Under the pieces are notes generated by a model. It saw nothing but the letters and a program-made list of their open reading frames with translations. It was not told where the DNA came from and did not search any database. Made by a program: the position numbers and the translations under genes. Shown here one piece after another: positions 52,918 through 61,789 of a stretch of 64,000 nt of DNA (its first letter is position 1; every line of letters begins with the position of its first letter). The stretch is from Deltaproteobacteria bacterium (GTDB taxonomy: Bacteria > Myxococcota > Kuafuiibacteriia > Kuafuiibacteriales > Kuafuiibacteriaceae), in NCBI GenBank assembly GCA_016703535.1, contig JADJBV010000001.1, forward strand, positions 2,356,001 through 2,420,000, in the 5' to 3' direction.

Positions 52918-54009
52918 CTACCGCGGATAACCCTCAATCAGGAGATCGGGCCCCAGGGCACGCCACCGAACGTCCAAAAGCCGGGGCGCTTTTTTGAGCT
53001 TGGCCACCCCGCCCCCGCCGATCGGCCCCTTGGCCGCCTCCCCGCCGATCAAGAGCGGCGCGTAGAAGAACGCGACCTTGTCGACCAGGCCGGCGTCGAA
53101 GAAGGCGCCGTGCACCTGACTGCCGCCTTCGACCAGGAGGCTGTTGAGCTCCCGGGCGTGGAGGGCCTTGAGCATCCGCAGCAGATCGACCCGCCCGGAG
53201 CGGTTGGCTTTGACGTTGAGGATCGCCACGCCCTTCTTCTCGAGCCGGCGCCGACGAGCGGCGCTTGCGTCGTGGGTGGTGACGAGCAAGGTCGGCACCG
53301 TGCGGGCGGTCTTCACCAGACGCGACTCGAGGGGCGTCCGCAGCTGGCTGTCGAGCACCACCCGCAGGGGGTTGCGGCTGCCGGCCAACCGCACCGTGAG
53401 CTCGGGATCGTCGGCCAACACCGTGCCGACGCCCACCAAGATGGCGTCGTAGCGATCCCGCAGCCGATGCACCTCACCCCGGGCCTCTTCGCCGGTCAGG
53501 TACTTGCTTTCGCCCTTTTTGGTCGCGATCCGTCCGTCGAGGGACATCGCCGCCTTCAGCAGGACGAAGGGACGGCCCTCGACGATCGCCAGGTTGTAGG
53601 CCTCGTTGAGGCGGCGACAGTCGGCCTCCAGCACACCTTCGACGACCTCGACACCGGCGCTGCGGAGGCGAGCCACCCCTCGGCCCGCGACCTTCGGGTT
53701 GGGATCGCCGGCGCCCACCACCACGGTCTTGATCCCGGCGGCGATGATCGCCTCGGTGCAAGGACCGGTGCGGCCGTGGTGGTTGCAGGGCTCGAGGGTG
53801 GTGTAGAGGACCGAACCCTGGGCCCGGCCCCCCACCTGCTTCAAGGCCACGATCTCGGCGTGATCCAGGCCGGCCTTCTCGTGGAAGCCTTCGGCGATGA
53901 CCTGGCCGTCCCGGACGATCAACGCGCCCACCGCAGGGTTGGGAGTGGTGCGCCCCAGGCCTCGTTCGGCCAAGGTCAGGGCGCGCCGCATCAAGTCCTC
54001 GTAGCTCAC
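52918..54009 (-). CDS. ribD: Bifunctional riboflavin deaminase/reductase
   Basis: 363 residues. Residues 1-145 are the deaminase domain with zinc ligands in DHAEIVAL and LEPCNHHGRTGPC. Residues ~150-360 are the NADPH-dependent reductase domain (LLKAAMSLDGRIATKKGESK, VLADDPELTVRL, LLVEGGSQVHGAFFDAGL). It performs the second and third steps of riboflavin synthesis. Its start overlaps the end of nrdR by four bases. Confidence 0.96.
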   Translation of the reverse strand: MSYEDLMRRALTLAERGLGRTTPNPAVGALIVRDGQVIAEGFHEKAGLDHAEIVALKQVGGRAQGSVLYTTLEPCNHHGRTGPCTEAIIAAGIKTVVVGAGDPNPKVAGRGVARLRSAGVEVVEGVLEADCRRLNEAYNLAIVEGRPFVLLKAAMSLDGRIATKKGESKYLTGEEARGEVHRLRDRYDAILVGVGTVLADDPELTVRLAGSRNPLRVVLDSQLRTPLESRLVKTARTVPTLLVTTHDASAARRRRLEKKGVAILNVKANRSGRVDLLRMLKALHARELNSLLVEGGSQVHGAFFDAGLVDKVAFFYAPLLIGGEAAKGPIGGGGVAKLKKAPRLLDVRWRALGPDLLIEGYPR

Positions 54010-54488
54010 GGCGTGCTCGGGCTCTTGGTCCGCTGGCGGCGTTCGGTCAAGCGTTGCTCGAGCTCGGACGCGAAGCCCTCGAGGTCGAAGTCGCCGTACA
54101 ACGCGGCGTAGCGCAGGTAGGCCACGTCGTCGACGTCGGCCAAGCGCACCAACACCTCGTCCCGAATTTCTCCGGAGCTGACCTCTTTTTCGCCGGTCTC
54201 CTGCAGCTGCTTCTCGATGTCCTCGATCATCTGCTCGATGGTCTCGACCGGCACCGTCCGCTTTTCGCAGGCTTGCTGGACGCTCTGCACCAGCCGAGCG
54301 TGATCAAAAGGCTCACGGCGTTCGTCGCTGCGCACCACCTGAGGCAGGACCTCTTCGATTCGTTCGTAGGTGGTGAAGCGCTTGCTACAGTCGTTGCACT
54401 CGCGCCGGCGACGGATCACCTGGCCATCCTTGGACAGCCGGGAGTCGATCACCTTGTTCTCCATGTTCCCGCAAAAGGGACATTTCAT
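54006..54488 (-). CDS. nrdR: Ribonucleotide reductase repressor NrdR
   Basis: 160 residues. The zinc ribbon CPFCGNMENKVIDSR...CNDC is followed by an ATP-cone (REPFDHARLVQSVQQACEK, EVLVRLADVDDVAYLRYAA). It represses ribonucleotide reductase genes in response to ATP/dATP. First gene of the nrdR-ribDEBXH-nusB operon, a common linkage. A possible promoter lies at about 54500-54550, but no firm -10/-35 pair was found; a repeat-rich region lies further upstream. Confidence 0.97.
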   Translation of the reverse strand: MKCPFCGNMENKVIDSRLSKDGQVIRRRRECNDCSKRFTTYERIEEVLPQVVRSDERREPFDHARLVQSVQQACEKRTVPVETIEQMIEDIEKQLQETGEKEVSSGEIRDEVLVRLADVDDVAYLRYAALYGDFDLEGFASELEQRLTERRQRTKSPSTP

Positions 54489-54708
54489 GGCGCGCTCCGA
54501 CCCACGCCGGAATCCCTATCCCGCCCCGAGCCGAAAACGCAATATAAAGTGGTCACCCCCCGGGTAGGACCACAAGCCAGCCGTTGCCGGCTGCCCTTTT
54601 CGGGGGAACGGGCTGGGGGCTTCGCGAGGGCGCTGGTGGTCCGGGGTCGTGGCTGGGGCTGAGGATGGCTTGCGGGTCCGGGCTGGCGCGGCGTGGTTGC
54701 GAGGCGTT

Positions 54709-54897
54709 GGGTTGCGCAAGGCGGGTTGCGGGCGCGGGTTGCGCAAGGCGGGTTGCGGGCGTGGGTTGCGCAAGGTGGGTTGCGGGCGTGGGTTGCGCAA
54801 GGTGGGTTGCGGGCGTGGGCTTCGCAAGGTGGGTTGCGGGCGTGGGCTTCGCAAGGTGGGTTGCGGGCGTGGGCTTCGCAAGGTGGGTTGCGAGCGC
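54709..54897. repeat. Tandem repeat, 27-bp unit, about seven copies
   Basis: Seven units of GGGTTGCGCAAGGTGGGTTGC plus six more bases, with small changes (GCGCAAG to TTCGCAAG in the last three). Each unit holds CGCAAG-GTGG-GTTGCG, which resembles the dispersed palindrome. A 27-bp unit keeps frame, so an open frame of GLRKVGCGR repeats crosses it, but there is no sign that it is translated. The 220 bases between nrdR and the array hold no gene. Confidence 0.85.
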
Positions 54898-54905
54898 TGA
54901 GGTGC

Positions 54906-55034
54906 GCTTCGGCTTTCGGCGGGGGGACCCTCTCCCTCGCGAACAGAGGGGCCCGTCCTGGGCCCCCTGTGGCCCCGACCCTCCTGCCCCAGACTGTTCG
55001 CTACGGGAGAGGGTCCCCCCGCCTACGCCGAAGC
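54906..55034. repeat. Large imperfect inverted repeat with nested hairpin
   Basis: Two ~41-base arms (54906-54946 and 54994-55034) are near-perfect reverse complements, sharing GCTTCGGC, GGCGGGGGGACCCTCTCCC and GCGAACAG. The ~47-base centre holds a further hairpin, GGGGCCC-GTCCT-GGGCCCC. It could fold into a long cruciform or terminate glyA transcription from the right. Confidence 0.8.
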
Positions 55035-55047
55035 TGCGAGCGTGGGA

Positions 55048-55103
55048 GGAGCGGGGCTGAGGGAGCGGGGCTGAGGGAGCGGGGCTGAGGGAGCGGGGCT
55101 GAG
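55048..55103. repeat. Tandem repeat, 14-bp unit, four copies
   Basis: GGAGCGGGGCTGAG repeated four times exactly, followed by two GCGTGAGGCTG copies. Together with the 27-bp array and the inverted repeat this fills most of the ~690-base spacer between glyA and nrdR. Confidence 0.85.
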
Positions 55104-55180
55104 AGAGGCGTGAGGCTGGTGGCGTGAGGCTGGGGGCGTGGTGAACCTGGAGGCAGGTCCGCGGAGGGGAGCTGGGTGGC

Positions 55181-56413
55181 CTACCGAGTCCAGGCCTCGT
55201 AGAGCGGGAAAGACTTGCAGAACTCGTGGACCTCGTCCTTCACCTTCGGATCGCCCTGGATGGCGCGATCCATCAGGCCGACGATGGTCCGCATCTCGCC
55301 TTCTTTCATGCCGCGGGCTGTCAAAGCGGGGGTGCCGACCCGGACGCCAGAGGTCACGAAGGGTGACTCGGGATCGCCAGGGATCATGTTCTTGTTCACG
55401 GTAATTTCGGCCCTGGCCAGGGCCTCTTCGGCGGCTTTGCCGGTCATGCCCTTGGAGCGCATGTCGAGGAGCACCAGGTGGTTGTCCGTGCCGCCCGAGA
55501 TTAGTTTGTAGCCCTTGCTCAAGAAGCCCTCGGCCATGGCCTTGGCGTTCTTCACGATCTGCTGCTGGTACACCTTCCACTCCGGGCGCAGCGCTTCACC
55601 AAAGGCCACCGCCTTGGCGGCGATGACGTGCATCAGCGGGCCGCCCTGCATGCCGGGGAAGACGCGGCTGTTCACGACCTTGGCCTCGGCCTCCTTCATC
55701 ATCACCATGCCGCCCCTGGGACCGCGCAGGGTCTTGTGGGTGGTGGTGGTGACGAAGTCCGCGTAGGGCACCGGCGAGGGGTGTTCGCCGGCCGCCACCA
55801 AACCCGCGATATGGGCGATGTCAGTCATGAACTTGGCGCCGACCTCTTGCGCCATGCCGGCGAGCTTCTGGAAGTCGATGATCCGTGGGTAGGCCGAGGC
55901 CCCGGCGATCAAGAGCTTGGGGCGCACGTCGCGCAGGAGCCGGTGCACCTGATCGTAGTCGATGCGGTGGGTCTCGTGGTGCACGCCGTAGTGATGGGGC
56001 CGGTAGAGCCGCCCCGAGAAGTTGACCGGTGAGCCGTGGGTCAGGTGCCCGCCCTCGGACAAGGACATGGCGACGAAGGACTCGCCCGGCTCGAGCACCG
56101 AAAAGAAAACCGCCATGTTGGCCTGGGCCCCCGAGTGGGGCTGGACGTTGACCGCGTCGCAGCCGAACAAGGCCTTGGCCCGGGCGATGGCCAAGTTTTC
56201 GGCGACGTCCACGAACTGGCAGCCGCCGTAGTACCGTTTGCCGGGCAGACCTTCGGCGTACTTGTTGGTCAGCGGGGAGCCCAGGGCCTCCAGGACCGCC
56301 GGGCTGACGAAGTTTTCGCTGGCGATCAACTCCAGGCCCTCGGCTTGCCGGCGGACCTCCTTTTGGATCGCGTCGTAAACTTCGGGGTCTTGGGCCGAGA
56401 GGGCTTCGAACAT
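55181..56413 (-). CDS. glyA: Serine hydroxymethyltransferase
   Basis: 410 residues, normal length. The PLP enzyme converts serine and tetrahydrofolate to glycine and methylene-THF. Motifs: ASENFVSPAVLEALGSPLTN, GYPGKRYYGG-type (GLPGKRYYGGCQFVD), HSGAQANMAVF, and the PLP lysine in TTTTHKTLRGPRGG. Transcription runs toward the repeat-rich spacer. No glycine riboswitch is seen in the 150 bases upstream. Confidence 0.97.
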   Translation of the reverse strand: MFEALSAQDPEVYDAIQKEVRRQAEGLELIASENFVSPAVLEALGSPLTNKYAEGLPGKRYYGGCQFVDVAENLAIARAKALFGCDAVNVQPHSGAQANMAVFFSVLEPGESFVAMSLSEGGHLTHGSPVNFSGRLYRPHHYGVHHETHRIDYDQVHRLLRDVRPKLLIAGASAYPRIIDFQKLAGMAQEVGAKFMTDIAHIAGLVAAGEHPSPVPYADFVTTTTHKTLRGPRGGMVMMKEAEAKVVNSRVFPGMQGGPLMHVIAAKAVAFGEALRPEWKVYQQQIVKNAKAMAEGFLSKGYKLISGGTDNHLVLLDMRSKGMTGKAAEEALARAEITVNKNMIPGDPESPFVTSGVRVGTPALTARGMKEGEMRTIVGLMDRAIQGDPKVKDEVHEFCKSFPLYEAWTR

Positions 56414-56564
56414 GGGCCTGGCTCATACCAACGCGGCCCGCCCGCTGTCACGGGCCTCGAGGGCCCGGCCCGCCGAAGCCGGCCGACCCCACCACGCCGC
56501 CGGGGCGGGCTGCGCGCCTTCAGCTTGTCGGAGTCTTGCAGTCCTGAACGTGGTTAGCTGGGCC

Positions 56565-57668
56565 ATGGTCCCGGCCCTCGTCCTGTTGGCGCTCCTGGGC
56601 GCCGCGCCGCCGAAGCGGGTGGTGTTCGACGCCCACACCCATATTTCCCCGGGCGAATTGGCCCGATTCCACGGGATCCTGGACGAGGTCGGGATCGCCT
56701 GGACGCTGAACCTCTCCGGCTATTTCCCGGGGGGACCACTCGAGACTCAACTCCAGGCAGCCCGGGCCTCCGGGCGGATGTTGGTGGCCGCCAACCTGCC
56801 CTGGCGCGCCGCCCGGGCCCGGGACGACTTCCCAGAGTTGGCGGTGGCGCTGCTCGAGCGCTCCCAGGCCTTGGGCGCGGTGGCCCTGAAGATCGAAAAG
56901 GCCTTGGGCCTGATGGTGCAAAAGCCGGACGGCAGTCGTTTGGCCGTCGATGATCCCTGGCTCGATCCGGTGTGGCAGGCCGCGGGCCGCTTGGGCCTGC
57001 CGGTGGTCATTCACACCGCCGATCCCAAGGCCTTTTGGGCGCCGATCGACGAAAAGAACGAACGCCTCGAGGAGCTGACCGCCCACCCGCGCTGGTCCAA
57101 CTTTGGCCAGCCGGTGCCCAGCTTCGAGGCCCTCTTGGCCGAGCTGGAGCAGGTGATCGCCCGCCACCCGGGCACGACCTTCGTTTCGGTGCACTTCGGC
57201 AACAACGCCGAAGACCCGGCCTACGTGGGACGTTTGCTCGATCGTTATCCCAACCTCTACGTCGATCTCGCGGCCCGAGTGCCCGAGCTGGGCCGCCACG
57301 ATCCCGATTTGCTGCGGGCGCTGTTCATCAAACACCAAAACCGGATCCTCTTCGGCACCGATCTGGGCGTCTCGGACGACAACTTCTTGATGCTCGGCTC
57401 CTTCGGCACTGAACCCAACCAGCGGGACGAGGTCGGGCCGTTTTTCTCCGCCCACTACCGCTGGCTCGAGACCCGGGACGATCAACCGAGCATGACGCCG
57501 ATCCAAGGGCGCTGGACGATCCACGGCCTGGGCCTCCCCGAACCCGTGCTCGAGGCGATCTACGCCAAAAACGCCTTGGCACTGTTCGGGGTGCCCACCA
57601 GCCACCCACCCTACTGGCGGCTCAGCCGGCGACCCGACTCAACCAGACTTGGTGGCTCGCCCGAGTGA
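56565..57668 (+). CDS. Exported amidohydrolase (Amidohydrolase_2 family)
   Basis: 367 residues from the ATG at 56565. A short signal-like N-terminus (VPALVLLALLGAAPPK) precedes the TIM-barrel metal-hydrolase fold. The metal motif is DAHTHIS; later LPVVIHTADPKAFW, FVSVHFGNNAED, and LFGTDLGVSDDNF supply the other metal and acid residues. The final helix contains the usual ILFGTD-to-NALALFG layout. Substrate unknown. The last 47 bases overlap the convergent helicase gene. Divergent from glyA. Confidence 0.82.
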   Translation: MVPALVLLALLGAAPPKRVVFDAHTHISPGELARFHGILDEVGIAWTLNLSGYFPGGPLETQLQAARASGRMLVAANLPWRAARARDDFPELAVALLERSQALGAVALKIEKALGLMVQKPDGSRLAVDDPWLDPVWQAAGRLGLPVVIHTADPKAFWAPIDEKNERLEELTAHPRWSNFGQPVPSFEALLAELEQVIARHPGTTFVSVHFGNNAEDPAYVGRLLDRYPNLYVDLAARVPELGRHDPDLLRALFIKHQNRILFGTDLGVSDDNFLMLGSFGTEPNQRDEVGPFFSAHYRWLETRDDQPSMTPIQGRWTIHGLGLPEPVLEAIYAKNALALFGVPTSHPPYWRLSRRPDSTRLGGSPE

Positions 57669-59448
57669 GGGCCACGTAGAGGGCCCGGCGACCTTCCGGC
57701 GTCGGTGGATACTGAAGGGGCCCAGCGTCGGGCACCACCACGTAGTCGAACTCCAAGCCCTTCACGTCTTGCAGTGACGTCACTACCACTCCGGGCGCGA
57801 AGTCGAAGGCCCCGTGGAGCGCCAGCCGCACCGCCAGACCCCGCCCCAACTCGTCGGCCAACTGCTTCGCCGCCGTGCCGTGCCGACCGATCACCGCGAC
57901 GCTGGCGGTCCGATCTCGATCCGTCAGCGCCTTCAGGGCCTCGATCAACTCGAAGGCCTGATGACACGCGCTCGGGGTGATGGTCCCCAACACCGGCGCG
58001 CCCGCCTGATCTGCAGGCCAGCTTGCATTTCCCGCCAACACCTCTCGGGCATAGGTGGTGACCTCGGGCGGACAACGATAGCTCTCCTTGAGCTCGATCG
58101 ACTCCACCTCAGGAACCCCCAAGGCCCGAGCGACCTGGGCCCAACCCAAAAAATAGGCGGTGTCATCGGTCTGCTGCTGGGCGTCGCCGGCGATGGTCAC
58201 CGCCCCGCCCGGCCGCAACAGCCGGCCCAACCAACGCAGCTCAATCGGCGCCAGCTCCTGGGCCTCGTCCAACACCAGGTGATCGAAGCGCCCCAAGTTT
58301 TCGGGCCGTTCCCCCCGTCGATAGGCCAACTCGAACAACACCGCCGCGTCTTCGGGATCGAAGGTCTCGGCCAGCTCATCGGGCGTACCTTCGTCGAGCC
58401 GTCGACCATCCAGGGCCTGGAGCCGATCCCGATCGACGTGGCGGTGAGCTCGTTCGGTCGTGGGCTCATACTGCTGATGGGTGTGCTCCAAGACCTCGGC
58501 CACCACGTGAGGCGAAAGTTGGCCTTCACTCGCGACCTGCCTCAGGAGTTCGCCGTCGCCGAACAACCTGAGCAAGACCCTGCGCTTCGGCGGCCCGAGG
58601 CTCCGGGCCTTCTTTTCCAGCAGCCCCAACAGCGCCGGATGACGCTTCAGCCGCAACACCGAGGCGCCCCGATCTTCGCTGACTCGGGCCGGCAGATCCG
58701 GGAACGCGGCCTGGGCCTCCTTGACCGCCAGCTGATCGTAGGTGGCCACCTCCAACCCGTGAGCCCGGAGGCGATCCAAGGTCAGGCGGGTCAGCCGCAG
58801 GAGGCCTTCGGTGGGCACCACGACCAAGGCCGCGAAGGGGCGGCGTTCGGCTTCGGCGGCACGAGCCAGGTGGGCCAAGCGATGGAGCGCCACCGTGGTC
58901 TTGCCGAAGCCCGCCTCCCCCAACACCAGGAGCGATCGATCGGCGGGCCTTTCGACCGCCGCACGTTGGGCGGGATCGAGTTCGGTGACCCAGGCGCTGG
59001 CGGGGCGCTGCCGGGCGCTGGCGGGGCGCTCCAAAAACACCGGAGGCGCCGGGTCCTCGTCGATCCACCAAACACCGTCGCGTTCGAACGCTCGGGCCCG
59101 CTCGAAGCGCAGCTCGACCAAACGCCGGCCCTCCAAACGATAGAGGGCCCGCTCGACGACCCGGCCCACGAAGGGCCGATCGGCCACCTCGAGTTCCAGC
59201 GCGGCGCCCTCGGGTTCGGCGAAGAAGATCCCGGCCAACGGCGCGGTTCGCCAATCCAGGATCCGCGGCTCACAGGAGTGTTCGGTGCGGGGGCCGAGGA
59301 GGTAACCTTTGGTTTGGCCCTGGCGCTCCAGGGCCAGGTAACCGAAGCACGGGATCGGGAGCTCGGGCAGGAACCGTTGGGCGACCTGGACCCGCCGCTG
59401 GTGGGCTTCAATCCGTTCCTGCTCCTCGGGCTGGGGTGGCCTGGGCAT
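57622..59448 (-). CDS. UvrD/HelD-like superfamily 1 helicase
   Basis: 608 residues. The N-terminal ~150 residues are a HelD-like region (RRVQVAQRFLPELPIPCFGY; TEHSCEPRILDWRTAPLAGI). Helicase motifs: Q region ELDPAQRAAVE, Walker A GEAGFGKTT, Walker B LVLDEAQELAP, GDAQQQTDD (motif III), ELKESYRCP, and the C-terminal VKGLEFDYVVV and YVALTRA. HelD-type proteins act on RNA polymerase or DNA; which is uncertain here. It overlaps the amidohydrolase gene at its 3' end. Confidence 0.9.
   Translation of the reverse strand: MPRPPQPEEQERIEAHQRRVQVAQRFLPELPIPCFGYLALERQGQTKGYLLGPRTEHSCEPRILDWRTAPLAGIFFAEPEGAALELEVADRPFVGRVVERALYRLEGRRLVELRFERARAFERDGVWWIDEDPAPPVFLERPASARQRPASAWVTELDPAQRAAVERPADRSLLVLGEAGFGKTTVALHRLAHLARAAEAERRPFAALVVVPTEGLLRLTRLTLDRLRAHGLEVATYDQLAVKEAQAAFPDLPARVSEDRGASVLRLKRHPALLGLLEKKARSLGPPKRRVLLRLFGDGELLRQVASEGQLSPHVVAEVLEHTHQQYEPTTERAHRHVDRDRLQALDGRRLDEGTPDELAETFDPEDAAVLFELAYRRGERPENLGRFDHLVLDEAQELAPIELRWLGRLLRPGGAVTIAGDAQQQTDDTAYFLGWAQVARALGVPEVESIELKESYRCPPEVTTYAREVLAGNASWPADQAGAPVLGTITPSACHQAFELIEALKALTDRDRTASVAVIGRHGTAAKQLADELGRGLAVRLALHGAFDFAPGVVVTSLQDVKGLEFDYVVVPDAGPLQYPPTPEGRRALYVALTRASHQVWLSRVAG
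58012..58027. repeat. Dispersed 16-bp palindrome, copy 7
   Basis: TGCAGG-CCAG-CTTGCA, inside the helicase gene; identical in all 16 bases to copy 1 although the two genes are unrelated. Confidence 0.7.
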
Positions 59449-59499
59449 GAGCGAGGGAACCCGCCGGCTCGCCGGAGGATTCCGAGTCCGGGAGAGACG

Positions 59500-59979
59500 T
59501 TAGCGGTTGGTGAGGATGGCGCTGGCGGCTTCGGTCGCCGAGTCGTGGAGCTTCTCGATGGTGGCGGCCTTGACCTCGGTGCGACCGACCGGGCGTCCCG
59601 CCTCGGTGTCGAACATGGACAGGTTGAGCACGAAGGTGGCGCCCAACTTGGAGACCGATCCGGACACCACGTAGCGGGCCTGCATGGCCTTGCCCATGCT
59701 GGCGAAGCAGTCTTCGGCCGCGCAGCCATCGAAGCTGGCGGACAAGGCGCCGAACCGCATCAGGTTGCGGAGGTCTTCGCCGCAGAGGACGTCGAACTTT
59801 CCGTCTTTGGCGATCGCGTTGCAGGCGGCGGTGGAGATCACCGCGGCTTCGTGGGCTTCAACGCCCTGAGGGACCAGATCCTGGACCAGGAGTTTGGCCT
59901 TGCCGGGGCCGGCCGTCGAGGTCGACGCAGCCAGCGCCACCGCGCTGAGGGCCAAGAGCCAGGTTGTGCCGCGTCTCAT
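59500..59979 (-). CDS. Exported TolB/FlgO-like small protein
   Basis: 159 residues with a signal peptide (ending STSTAGPG). The mature part (KLLVQDLVPQGVEAHEAAVI; FDVLCGEDLRNLMRFGAL; ARYVVSGSVSKLGATFVLNL) is the single-domain TolB N-terminal-like fold common in delta-proteobacteria. A disulfide is possible between CAAEDC. It starts inside the stop of the thioredoxin-like gene (4-base overlap). Third of a three-gene envelope operon. Confidence 0.82.
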   Translation of the reverse strand: MRRGTTWLLALSAVALAASTSTAGPGKAKLLVQDLVPQGVEAHEAAVISTAACNAIAKDGKFDVLCGEDLRNLMRFGALSASFDGCAAEDCFASMGKAMQARYVVSGSVSKLGATFVLNLSMFDTEAGRPVGRTEVKAATIEKLHDSATEAASAILTNR

Positions 59980-60542
59980 TCTTCCGCCTCCTTGTCCCGT
60001 CGGATCGCCTCTTCAAAGGCCTTCTCGACCTCTTTCAGGTGACGTCCCCTCGCCGCTTCGCTGGCCAGGTTCGACGGTGGAGATATCCTTGAATTCTCTC
60101 CGTTGGATTGAACCACAAGGAACTCGCCGGGTCGAACCACTTTCAGGGTCTGCCGTAGGAGCCCGTGGGCATCCACCGACACTGGGAACCGAAAACCGGC
60201 ATAGGGTATCAACCGAGAAAGTTCCTCTTCGGCATCCCGATTGGCCAACACCACGGCCAGGGCCAAACCTTCCTTTGCCCAAGGGGCCTTGAGCATTTCG
60301 TCCACCGCCCCACACCAGCCCGACGCCAGGTCCCGGCACCCCTCGGCCTCGACCGTGAAGATCAGGACCACCCGCGGTGCGGGCAGGTTGGGGATGTCCA
60401 GGCGCCGCCGCTTCCCGAGCACATCCTCCAGGTGGAAGATCCGATGGCCGCCGAAGGTCGAGGGGTTGAGGACCTCGACCGTCAGCCGCTCGATCCCTTC
60501 GAGGGCCCCGAGCAGCCCCAAGAGCAAGGCCAAGGGCCCCAT
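59976..60542 (-). CDS. Thioredoxin-like/peroxiredoxin-fold exported protein
   Basis: 188 residues. A short signal-type N-terminus (LALLLGLLGALEG) precedes a fold with LPAPRVVLIFTVEAEGCRDL (split), then LALAVVLANRDAEEEL and FRFPVSVDAHGLLRQTLKVV, as in TlpA/ResA-type or alkyl-hydroperoxide-reductase-type thioredoxin folds. The usual CXXC is absent; only a C near residue 70 (EGCRDL) and one in GWCGAV are seen. Redox activity is doubtful. It sits between the PEGA-like gene and the TolB-like gene. Confidence 0.75.
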   Translation of the reverse strand: MGPLALLLGLLGALEGIERLTVEVLNPSTFGGHRIFHLEDVLGKRRRLDIPNLPAPRVVLIFTVEAEGCRDLASGWCGAVDEMLKAPWAKEGLALAVVLANRDAEEELSRLIPYAGFRFPVSVDAHGLLRQTLKVVRPGEFLVVQSNGENSRISPPSNLASEAARGRHLKEVEKAFEEAIRRDKEAEE

Positions 60543-60544
60543 CG

Positions 60545-61747
60545 CTAGAACCGCAGCGAAACCGCCGCCTCGACCCCTTGGCCATCGGCGGTCGGACCGA
60601 TCCCGGCCTGGGCGGGCGGCGGATCTTCGCCGAACAACACGGTGGGGCCGTCCTCTAGGAAAAAGGCGGCCACGGTCGCGCCCACAAAAACGCCGGTGGC
60701 GGCGATGGCGACGTTGGTGAAGGTCGCCAACTTGCGGCCGCCCGAGCAGGTGGCCTTGTTCACGTCGATCGAGTCGTCGCAGTTCAACATCTCGTCGACC
60801 GCTTGGTTCTCTCGGTCGAGGACCTGGGCGCCGAGCACCCCCCAGGTGGCCCCCGCGACCAAAGCGCCGGTGGCGAAGACCCAGGTGAAGACCAAGCGCG
60901 GCGGCGCCTCGGTGACCAGGGCCGGCGGCGGTTCGACCGGGGGCGGCAGGGTCTTGGGCGGCGGCGCTTCCACCTTGGGCAGGCCTTTTTCCGGATCAAT
61001 CGGCGGGGTCACGGCCATCGACGGCGGAGGGGGCGGCGCGGCGGCGGCGGCCTTCCACTCGAGCTTCACGTTGGTCTTGCGACCCGGGAGCACCTCGCCC
61101 ATCCAGATCACGCTTTCATACCCAGGCCGGTGCACCGATAGGCGGTGGTCGCCGGGCGACACCTTCTGGAGCGCCTTGGCGGCGACCTTTTCGTCGTCCA
61201 AGAAATATTCGGCCCCTTCCAGCGACGGGTCTCGGCCGGTCACCGTCAACTCCAGGGCGCCAAAAAGCGGGGCCGGCTTGCCGCCAAAGGCCTTGGCCAC
61301 GTGGTACCGGAGCTCGGGGCCCGACTCGACGGCCAGCTCCCGCAGCTCGGCGCTCGGCAGGTTGTCGGCCTTGCCCGTCTGGGCCCGAACCAAGGTCATC
61401 TTGAGGGTCGCCTTCTTGGCCGAGCCGACCAGCTGGGCGCGCAAGACCCGCCCAGCGCCCAGCTCTTTGGCGATGGTGGTCAAGCAGCCCGGTCCGTCGT
61501 CCGAACACCCCGCCGCCAGCCGCATCGCCTGAAAGTCGAGCTTGGGGGCCGGCAGGAGCTCCAGCTTGGGGAGGGCCTTTTCGACCTCGGCCCGCAGCGC
61601 CTGCTCCAGGACCTTGACCACCTCCTCGGGGAGGCCGGGGTGCTCCAGGGGGAGGAGCAGCACGGTCTTGGGCTCGGGCGCCGCTTCGGCCAGGGCCGGG
61701 CTCAAGACCGCCAGGGTCACCGCGGCGAGGCGCACCTTGAACCTCAT
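60545..61747 (-). CDS. Envelope protein with TolB-like, PEGA-like and membrane segments
   Basis: 400 residues. Signal peptide to about residue 22, then a TolB-like domain (~25-150, TVLLLPLEHPGLPEEVVKVL, AGRVLRAQLVGSAKKATLKM), a PEGA-like beta module (~165-230, SPGDHRLSVHRPGYESVIW), a Pro-rich linker (~235-285), and two membrane helices (~288-305 and ~345-365) around a short loop with CDDSIDVNKATC. The layout parallels the left-edge partial protein. It probably spans the inner membrane with its bulk in the periplasm; role unknown. Confidence 0.82.
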   Translation of the reverse strand: MRFKVRLAAVTLAVLSPALAEAAPEPKTVLLLPLEHPGLPEEVVKVLEQALRAEVEKALPKLELLPAPKLDFQAMRLAAGCSDDGPGCLTTIAKELGAGRVLRAQLVGSAKKATLKMTLVRAQTGKADNLPSAELRELAVESGPELRYHVAKAFGGKPAPLFGALELTVTGRDPSLEGAEYFLDDEKVAAKALQKVSPGDHRLSVHRPGYESVIWMGEVLPGRKTNVKLEWKAAAAAPPPPPSMAVTPPIDPEKGLPKVEAPPPKTLPPPVEPPPALVTEAPPRLVFTWVFATGALVAGATWGVLGAQVLDRENQAVDEMLNCDDSIDVNKATCSGGRKLATFTNVAIAATGVFVGATVAAFFLEDGPTVLFGEDPPPAQAGIGPTADGQGVEAAVSLRF

Positions 61748-61789
61748 CGGGTTGGCGTTAACACGGCCCCGGCGACGGGGTCAAAGCTC

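Noticed and set aside
52179..54560. FMN riboswitch in the riboflavin operon
   Set aside because: The leader before nrdR and the spacers inside the operon lack the conserved RFN element segments.
54649..54900. Open frame encoding GLRKVGCGR repeats
   Set aside because: It is the translation of a 27-bp tandem repeat in a spacer, with no good start site or conserved ends.
56414..56564. Glycine riboswitch upstream of glyA
   Set aside because: The 150-base divergent spacer shows only GC-rich sequence with no aptamer-like conserved core.
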